Positions 57,401 through 64,000 of a stretch of 64,000 nucleotides of DNA are shown piece after piece. The first letter of the stretch is position 1. Each line of letters starts with the position of its first letter. Source of the DNA: Rotaria sordida (Eukaryota; Rotifera; Eurotatoria; Philodinida; Philodinidae); NCBI GenBank assembly GCA_905250125.1, contig CAJNOL010000207.1:124001-188000 (forward strand), given 5' to 3'. Made by a program: the position numbers and the translations under genes. The notes under the pieces were generated by a model, which saw nothing but the letters and a program-made list of their open reading frames with translations, was not told where the DNA came from and made no database searches.

Positions 57401-60165
57401 TTAAGAATTTAAAAAGATTCATGCACTCAGATACAAAAAAAGTTAAGCAGATGAATCGAGGTTAACCGACAGTTATCGAACCTTTTGAAGACTTTTCATA
57501 GAAGGATATTTTCTAAGGAAAATTCATTAACAAATGATGATAACACATGAGTTGTGTACACATCAAAACAAAGGCGACCATAAGTTTTGTAGTAATTTTT
57601 GACTTCATTATGAGATGTATGTCGAATTGTAGAGGAAGTCTTTCACTACACATATCCCGTTCTGCGGTCAAAACCTTATAGTCATCTTTAGTTATTTAAA
57701 ATTCTCATACTTCTCAGTCAAACGTGAAAGTATAAACAACGCTTGTATTTGCAAGCAGTTTTCAGAAACTCGCATTTATTTTCAAAATTTTTTTCAAATC
57801 GTCATATATCATTCATAAAGAAGCAAGCTATTTCAAATATTTACAATTGTTGTGTATTAATGTAAGACAACAGCATATAACTGAATTTTTAAGCAAAGAA
57901 CATGCGAGATCGTACATAACTCTTATCTTTGCAAATTTCTTCCGTATTTATGCAAGATATATGACTCGCATGTAAATGTCGAAATGTTATTGGTATGTGC
58001 CTGCAAGATGACTACGAAAACTATTATCAAAGTGATTTTGCGTTGACATGCAAATTTCTGTCATTTTGTAGTGTGTACGATGCTCTATGTAAGAATTTCC
58101 GAATGTATTTATTTATTTCTCATTAAAATGAAATCGTTCTCATATATCCACACTATATTGGCTCGAAAATCTTATTCAATCTTCGCCTATAAATTATTAG
58201 TATTTATGTTCATAAGTGCTCAGTAGTTATCAGATGATTATTATATCATTCAGTTTTGGTTGCACTTCTAATGTAAGTACATAGTTGAATGGTAAAGAAG
58301 TTCATCTTATTAAGTAAAGTATATATGTTCGAATTTTTTCCCTGGAAAAAACTTCCTGGATGTTACTGTACATTTACTACATGTGCTTCGTTTTTGTGGT
58401 TATTCTAAAATTGTCTTGCATGCATAGGTGTGAGTTTACAACGTGTTCTCACGCACGTCATACCATAACAATTCAAATATATAGACGCATTTTATAAGCT
58501 TTCGCGTTTGACTGGATTATTCCCTAGAAACTTTCGTACAATGTAAATGTTGGATTATTAATATACAAATGAATATATTGAAGTCGAATTCTGTAGAAAA
58601 CTGTTAAATAATTGGTTTTAATAAGACTTCTGCCTGGTTTCTAGCAAGATCTGAAGTTCGAAAATGCAACAGATTAATCTGCTACAAAACTCACATTTCT
58701 ATGATATACACTTTAAGCGATTTAAATGAGTTTCATAAACAGTATGAGTACCAATCATTACGTAGGACTTGCTGAGACTAGTTTGGATATTTTTACATTT
58801 GGTATGGTATTTATTAAAAAAAACCTGAACAAACGAATTTTAGCCTAAAACTTTATCCATAGATAATCCTTGAAGTTATTAGAATCTCCTCAAAAAAATT
58901 CAGTGTACCGGTCATAACTTCAAACTAGTCTCAACAAGCCCTATATAATGACTGGGATTCTATTTCAAACGCGAGATATCATCTCGAGTAGTTTCTGTGT
59001 TAGATCTAAACTTAAAAGTATAATTTTATCTCATCGAACTTACAAGTTCCCAAATCATAGAAATAACTTTTACTAATAGCAAAAAGTCCTCCAGCCATAG
59101 TTGGTGTTCTTATTGGTTCTAAATTATGTTTTCTTCTTTGTTTTTCTCGATCAGATATAGTATGCCAATTAAATTGTAAGTTCCAATCAAAACCACCAGT
59201 ACTTATTATACTAATAGGAATAGAATTATATTGAAATGTTATATCATCAATAGTTTCAATAATAGGTGTTACAACAGTTGTACGATTTTGTGATATTGGA
59301 TCAAGTAATGGTTCAAGCCAACCTTCTGTAACTTCAATATGTGAATCAAGAAAAATAATGACATCACCTTTAACAAGAGCAGCACCTGTCAAACGTGAAC
59401 GTATTAAACCTTCACGTTTTTTTTGTCGAACTATTGAAACTATTTTAAGATGTTTTATATATTTATCCAATGGTTTCTTTAAATGATCTATTTTGAAAAA
59501 AAAAATAAATTCTTCGTTTCAAATACACGAGAGAAAAGAAAGACTTTCTTACCCATATCAGAAAAATCATCGACAAGGATAATTTCTTTTAATAAATGTG
59601 AAGGACTACGATTAATAATCGAATGTATTGATCTTAATAATACTGACCATGCTTCATTATGAAAACACATAACAATACTTGCTGTTATTAATATTGATTT
59701 ATAGTCAATTTTTTGACAATCCGGCTCACGTACATCAGGTAAACTACGATGATATGATATTAAATCACTAATATATGTATTAAAGGCATGTTTTTCAAAG
59801 CCTTCTTCATATTTTTTAAGTTCATTTGGTGATAATTTATTTTTATCAATTTCAACTTTATTACCCATTTCACCTGATCTATTTAGATCAATTTTTTTAT
59901 CATCAATATTTGGTGCTATTACTTGGTCTTGTTTATTTTTTGACTTTTTAAATAATTTTCTTACAAAATTATTCATACCATATGAATTAATGTTAACTTC
60001 TTCACGTTCATCTTTAATAGATGATTGTGTATCGATAGAATTTCTTGTGAAATCATTTGATTGTAAGAAGATAAAAAATACAAAACACCAAACAATAAAT
60101 ATATAAAGAGTACTACGATATATATAAGAGGTCATCCATAAAGAATGTTTAGATAAAAATCGCAT
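54437..60165 (-). CDS. polypeptide N-acetylgalactosaminyltransferase (GALNT, GT27)
   Basis: Eight exons: 59553-60165, 59044-59487, 57095-57163, 56910-57046, 56641-56760, 56469-56573, 56256-56405 and 54437-54586, or 596 codons (595 aa). It transfers GalNAc from UDP-GalNAc to Ser/Thr and starts mucin-type O-glycosylation in the Golgi. The protein is type II: a short cytosolic tail, a membrane anchor near residues 15-38 ([15 protein letters not shown]), a stem, then the GT-A catalytic domain ([25 protein letters not shown], metal-binding [39 protein letters not shown]). A C-terminal ricin-type lectin domain follows ([23 protein letters not shown]). An in-frame ATG at 60207 would add 14 residues. 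The isoform number cannot be assigned. Introns 2 (1.9 kb) and 7 (1.7 kb) hold foldbacks. Confidence 0.95.
55055..55755. repeat. 700-bp foldback element in GALNT intron 7
   Basis: AAATCTATAAATGAAACTTC and AAATATATCGATG at the left, and further in TTCAGCATGAAAAATTG and TTTTATTTTCGTCGA, are mirrored by TCGACGAAAATAAAATTCG, CAGTATTTTATGCTGAGTAC and AAGTTTCATTTATAGATTT at the right. The axis is near 55405 and each arm is about 330 nt, imperfect. Confidence 0.8.
58751..58955. repeat. 200-bp foldback in GALNT intron 2
   Basis: CATTACGTAGGACTTGCTGA and GACTAGTTTGGATA (left) are mirrored by TTCAAACTAGTCTCAACAAG and CCCTATATAATG (right), with a unique centre of about 110 nt. Confidence 0.8.
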
Positions 60166-62520
60166 TTTTTGACTTTTCTCCCTCTGTTCAGACTTGTTCG
60201 ATATCATCGATCCTCTCCTAGACGTCCAGTATTAAAAAAAAAAAACTTTCAGAAAAAAACCTACTTGTTCAAATATACTGCTTCTTTATTAAGTAACAGT
60301 TCATTAAATAAATATATTAAAAATAGAAATGAAAACACATTTCATCAATAACAAATAAAAATATAATCATTTACAAAGTTTTTCTTTTTTAAATACATTC
60401 AATTTTAATGAGCACAAAATAGTAAACATAAAAAACGAAGTTCAATACTAATGGGATTAGAAAATATAACAATGTTCATATTACTATTCGACAAAATAAC
60501 TAATTGTTCAAGTAACATAACACTGAAGTATTTCAGTACTATATTTATATTTAACTGATTCACATATGTTTTCCGATAGAGAAAAAGTGTTTTGTTTGAA
60601 TTAAAGTGTTAGATCTACAGAACTATATAGGACATAAGTGACCCCATTTGTCATCGCATACTTATCTTTTCTTTCGTTCTCTCATATACAGTAAAATCTC
60701 TCTATATGAACACCTCTCCGTAATGGGAACTTCTCAGCACTGAGCGGTAGAGAACTGCGGGTCCACGTTTTTGTGGACTCGGACTCGATTGGGTCCAAAC
60801 CCGAGATTTTTTCATCAATGCCTGGCACCTTTCGTGTACATGAACAAGTAAAGGATCAAGATTTTAGCTATTTATCCGCTACTCGCAAAAGAAAACTTCA
60901 ATATACAGTTATATCTTGTTGCTGCGTTTCTCATCTAGGAAGCAGCGGATCCACGAAAATGTGTAACCAGACCAGACAAAAAATAAAGGGTTAGATCTGG
61001 ACCCGACAAAAACAATAAAACTTTGGGCTCGGGATTGGAAGGACCCGCAGTTTCCTACTGGGCGATCTATAGTCCACCCAAGCGAATTTTTCTAAGAGTG
61101 AGCATCTGTAATATTAGCAGTGGAAACTTACCTCTGATTCCATGAGCAATAACAACCTCTGCAATATATTTTCTACCACTCATGTAGAGAACTAGAAAAA
61201 AATGATATTATATGTATAGCTTACCGACAAACAATCATGAGACATAAATAAGGAGATGGACTAATCTTGGATAATAATAAGAAAAAAATACAATATTAGA
61301 CGACAGCAACAGTGCTTGGTGTAACATTTCGTCGGGTTTTTTTTCTATTAACACCTAGTAACATCGAATCATGTTAACATATGTTGATTTACCTCTGATC
61401 AGAAAAAAATTTGAATTAATAAATTATTGGAAAGAAGAAAGAGAATATCTTGTGCAATCGAAAAGCGATTGTAACTGTCTTTTTCACTCAGAGAGAAATA
61501 AAACAGATAATTTAGACGAAATTAGAATTTCTAATATTCAAAACAGAAGAAAAATTGTCTTTTTTCCTTGATTATCATAAAATTTCTGTTTATTTATTTT
61601 CAGCTAAATAAAATAAAATGCTTGAAGAACTACTTTTTGATTAAAAAAGAAATTCTATCCTCGAAGTATTAATCTGAATGTCCTTTATAGATAACCCCTA
61701 ATGACGAATTAAACGACTCATATTTTATGCTTTTATTTATCGACACTATTCGTCATAGGCATTTTTATTAAAATAATAACATGAAATCGAAATCTAGAAG
61801 AAAACTACGAATCAGATTATATTACTCTATTTAAATAAGTACAAAAAGAAAAAAACTAACTTAAGTAAACATATTTTTAAGATGCAACCGTATTGTAAGC
61901 AATTTATTGAAATGTCATGGATCGTTAACAACGCCTATACAAAACGTATACTTGTGTATACTGTTTTCTACCTATACACATTAGGTGTTCACGTTGTTTG
62001 AATAACCTTGTTATGGTGTACATATTAATCTACGTTATCGTCTTATTTTATATTCACCTTCAATCATGTACAATTATTTCTTCGTTTTGTTTTCTATTTA
62101 TTTTGTTTTTTTTTTTCTTGTGTCACTATTGTTATGATGAGGTTAAATTGTGTGGTAACATGCAAACGATTCAATGATAATTATGCCTTTTAATTTTATT
62201 ATTTATTTTTAGTATTTGAAATACGAAAACAATTTGCCAAAACACATTTCGAAAGCGAATATGAAGAAAAGAGAGAGAAAAAAAAATCGAATCTATTTCT
62301 TGCACAAGTATTCGTTGTTGTTATTGTTTTTACAAACTATTTTTTGATGATAAGAAAATAATAAATACATAAGAACAATTCATATGCAAAAAATAGCATA
62401 AGATAAAGTACTGTTATGTTTGCAAATATTGCTCAATCATTAAAATGAGAGATTCATTAAATATATTAATAAAATAAAAACAACAACAACAAAAAAAAAA
62501 AAATAAATAGTTTTTTTTTC
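60166..62520. other. intergenic region between GALNT and ARFRP1
   Basis: No supported gene. It holds the GALNT promoter (left end), a GGGTCC-ended element at 60748-61058, and AT-rich sequence with long A and T runs toward 62500. The frames at 60773-60994 (inside the element) and 61371-61571 are not genes. Confidence 0.55.
60748..61058. mobile_element. GGGTCC-ended non-autonomous element, copy 2
   Basis: Outer ends TAGAGAACTGCGGGTCC and, inverted, TAGGAAACTGCGGGTCC form a clear terminal inverted repeat of about 17 bp. Inside are GTACATGAACAAGTAAAGGAT, ATATACAGTTATATCTTGTT and GGATCCACGAAAATGTGTAAC, all found inverted in the copy at 42114-42440. The TAGGRA-type start and size suit a hAT-like MITE, but no target duplication is clear. 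Confidence 0.8.
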
Positions 62521-63129
62521 TTATGCAATATCTTGACGTTTCGGTGGTCGTATTGTTGAATTTCTTACAATACAATCTTTCATCCAATTAATTGATTCAT
62601 TTATTCCATCACCTGATAAAGCTGAACAAGCTAAAACCATACAATCTCGAACACCAATTTTTGCTGTTGAACGATTAAACGTACGTTTTATTTCTGGTAC
62701 TGTCATACATTGTTCAAGATCTTGTTTATTACATGAAACTAATAATGGTACATTTGTTAATTGTTCTGATTGTATCATTTTATCAAATGTTAACCATGAT
62801 TCTTCTAAACGTTGTCGATCAGCACTATCAATTATATAAATAATACCATGACAATCAGCATAATATTTATCCCATAATGATTGTAATTCTTCTTGTCCAC
62901 CTAAATCCCAAAAATTTAGACGAATATTTCCTATATCAATTGTACCAACATTACAACCAACAGTTGTTGTTATTTTTGATGGATTCATCATTTTATAATT
63001 AGGACAATATTTTGTTTTTGTTTGTTCAAGATATGTTGTCTTACCAGCATTATCAAGACCAACAATAAGTATATAATAATCATCTTTTTGAGTTAAATAT
63101 TGATAAAGACCTGTTAATAACGTCCACAT
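62521..63129 (-). CDS. ARFRP1: ARFRP1, ADP-ribosylation factor-related GTPase
   Basis: Single exon, 202 aa, co-linear with human ARFRP1 (201 aa) from MWTLLTGLYQYLTQKDDY to RPPKRQDIA. GTP-binding motifs: P-loop GLDNAGKT (24-31), KITTTVG switch I, WDLGGQEELQSLWDKYY switch II, SCNKQD and ACSAL. As in the family, there is no glycine at position 2, so membrane binding does not use myristate; in other animals N-terminal acetylation and SYS1 bring it to the trans-Golgi, where it recruits ARL1 and golgins. It is intronless among intron-rich neighbours, which could reflect intron loss or an old retrocopy that replaced the source gene. The switch regions are intact, so it should be functional. Confidence 0.97.
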   Translation of the reverse strand: MWTLLTGLYQYLTQKDDYYILIVGLDNAGKTTYLEQTKTKYCPNYKMMNPSKITTTVGCNVGTIDIGNIRLNFWDLGGQEELQSLWDKYYADCHGIIYIIDSADRQRLEESWLTFDKMIQSEQLTNVPLLVSCNKQDLEQCMTVPEIKRTFNRSTAKIGVRDCMVLACSALSGDGINESINWMKDCIVRNSTIRPPKRQDIA

Positions 63130-64000
63130 TGTGAAAAACTCTCACGGTCAATTTGTGTGAGCTGTATCTTTCGATCATCATCCTCAATACTTTTAATATT
63201 ATTCAAAACAAATAAAATTGCATCATTATAGATGTCACTTGAATATGATTGAAGCAAATTCTAATGACACATTGATAGATGAACTTCAGTAATAATCTTC
63301 TAATCAGTCACCTAAGTCCATACGATGTTTTTTACAAATATCCCAGAAAATTCAATTAGGTACTAGCGCAGGAGATATAGAAGACGCGACAATACACACT
63401 CCATATTTCTATATCATCTATGCTAGTACTTAATTGAGTTTCCGAGGAAATCCTGGAAGAACATGTAATGCCTGAGCCATTGACCTTCCTTTCCTCACTC
63501 CAATCCTGTAGATAAAAACATAAGTCTGTAGATTTTCTTAAACAGACTCCCGTCTTTCCAGATTTTTGCAATTTTTGGTTTTTCATTGCTAGTATAGCGT
63601 CGAAATGTCCTCTGTCAAATACCATAAAAATGAGAACTCTTAGGTGTTGGTTAGTACTTTTATTAAACACAACTCTTGAAATCCCTACCAGAAAAACTCA
63701 CACTACGATTATTCTTTGTATGCAAAATGAGGATTATTTCTCGTTTCAAAGATGCTGAGAGCATGACCAGTTTTCGACCACTTTAATTGGAGAAAAAAAG
63801 TCTTGATACATATAGGAAAATTTGTTTTTCATTTTTCTCGAAACCAATTTTTACACACAAAAAAAAGGGACAGAATCACCTCCATTTCTCCGACATAGTA
63901 CATTCGATCGGGTGCAAACTTGTTTTATAGATATTGGACACTGTTGGAAGGTGCCTAATTACTTTTCTTTTGAAAAATATCGCACTATTGATTTGACCAA
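63130..64000. other. gene-free right end of window
   Basis: No supported gene. The first part should hold the ARFRP1 promoter. The minus-strand frame at 63356-63670 has no domain or splice partner. Confidence 0.5.

Noticed and set aside
60773..60994. 73-codon plus-strand frame
   Set aside because: It lies inside the GGGTCC-ended mobile element, and its counterpart at 42114-42440 is not open.

Overview
The window looks like nuclear DNA of a bdelloid rotifer. It is about 70% A+T. Its genes are broken by many introns of about 45-65 nt with GT...AG ends, and the protein set is animal (ARFRP1, GALNT, ARMC9, DDX28, UNC93A). A degenerate pair of genes at 13.1-15.2 kb belongs to a multigene membrane-protein family I know from bdelloid genomes. 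The genus cannot be told from the sequence alone. No bacterial-type operons, tRNA, rRNA or CRISPR arrays were seen.

Layout. 0-8.9 kb: a two-RRM protein on the minus strand (1.8-2.8 kb), a foldback repeat, and a decayed CCT3 chaperonin pseudogene. 8.9-11.7 kb: UNC93A-like membrane protein (minus), with a 620-bp palindrome in one intron. 13-15.2 kb: two degenerate members of the membrane-protein family, separated by a palindromic minisatellite. 15.2-22.7 kb: gene-poor, with two foldbacks, a small coiled-coil gene and a hAT transposase remnant. 22.7-31.3 kb: an unrecognised proline-rich gene (minus) divergent from ARMC9 (plus). 31.3-36.9 kb: DDX28 (minus), convergent with ARMC9 and carrying a mariner, a foldback and a SINE-like element in its introns. 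37.0-50.6 kb: a 17-exon NO VEIN-like gene (minus) with a GHKL ATPase and a C-terminal DUF3883 domain; only 84 nt separate its stop from the DDX28 start. 52.6-60.2 kb: an EF-hand protein and a polypeptide GalNAc-transferase, both minus. 62.5-63.1 kb: intronless ARFRP1 (minus).

Gene models were spliced by hand. For UNC93A, the proline-rich gene, ARMC9, DDX28, the NOV-like gene, the EF-hand gene, GALNT and the RRM gene, the exon lengths sum to a whole number of codons, with no internal stop seen at the junctions examined. This supports them as intact genes.

The strongest theme is non-coding. Introns fall into two classes: about 45-85 nt, or several hundred to about 1,900 nt. Many of the long ones are largely explained by foldback (long inverted repeat) elements or transposon remnants. 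I count more than ten foldbacks in at least three sequence families, besides a mariner, a hAT piece, an uncharacterised element with 130-bp terminal inverted repeats, two copies of a GC-rich-ended element and a 700-bp dispersed repeat. The most interesting protein is the NOV-like one, whose C-terminus carries a PD-(D/E)xK-like signature.
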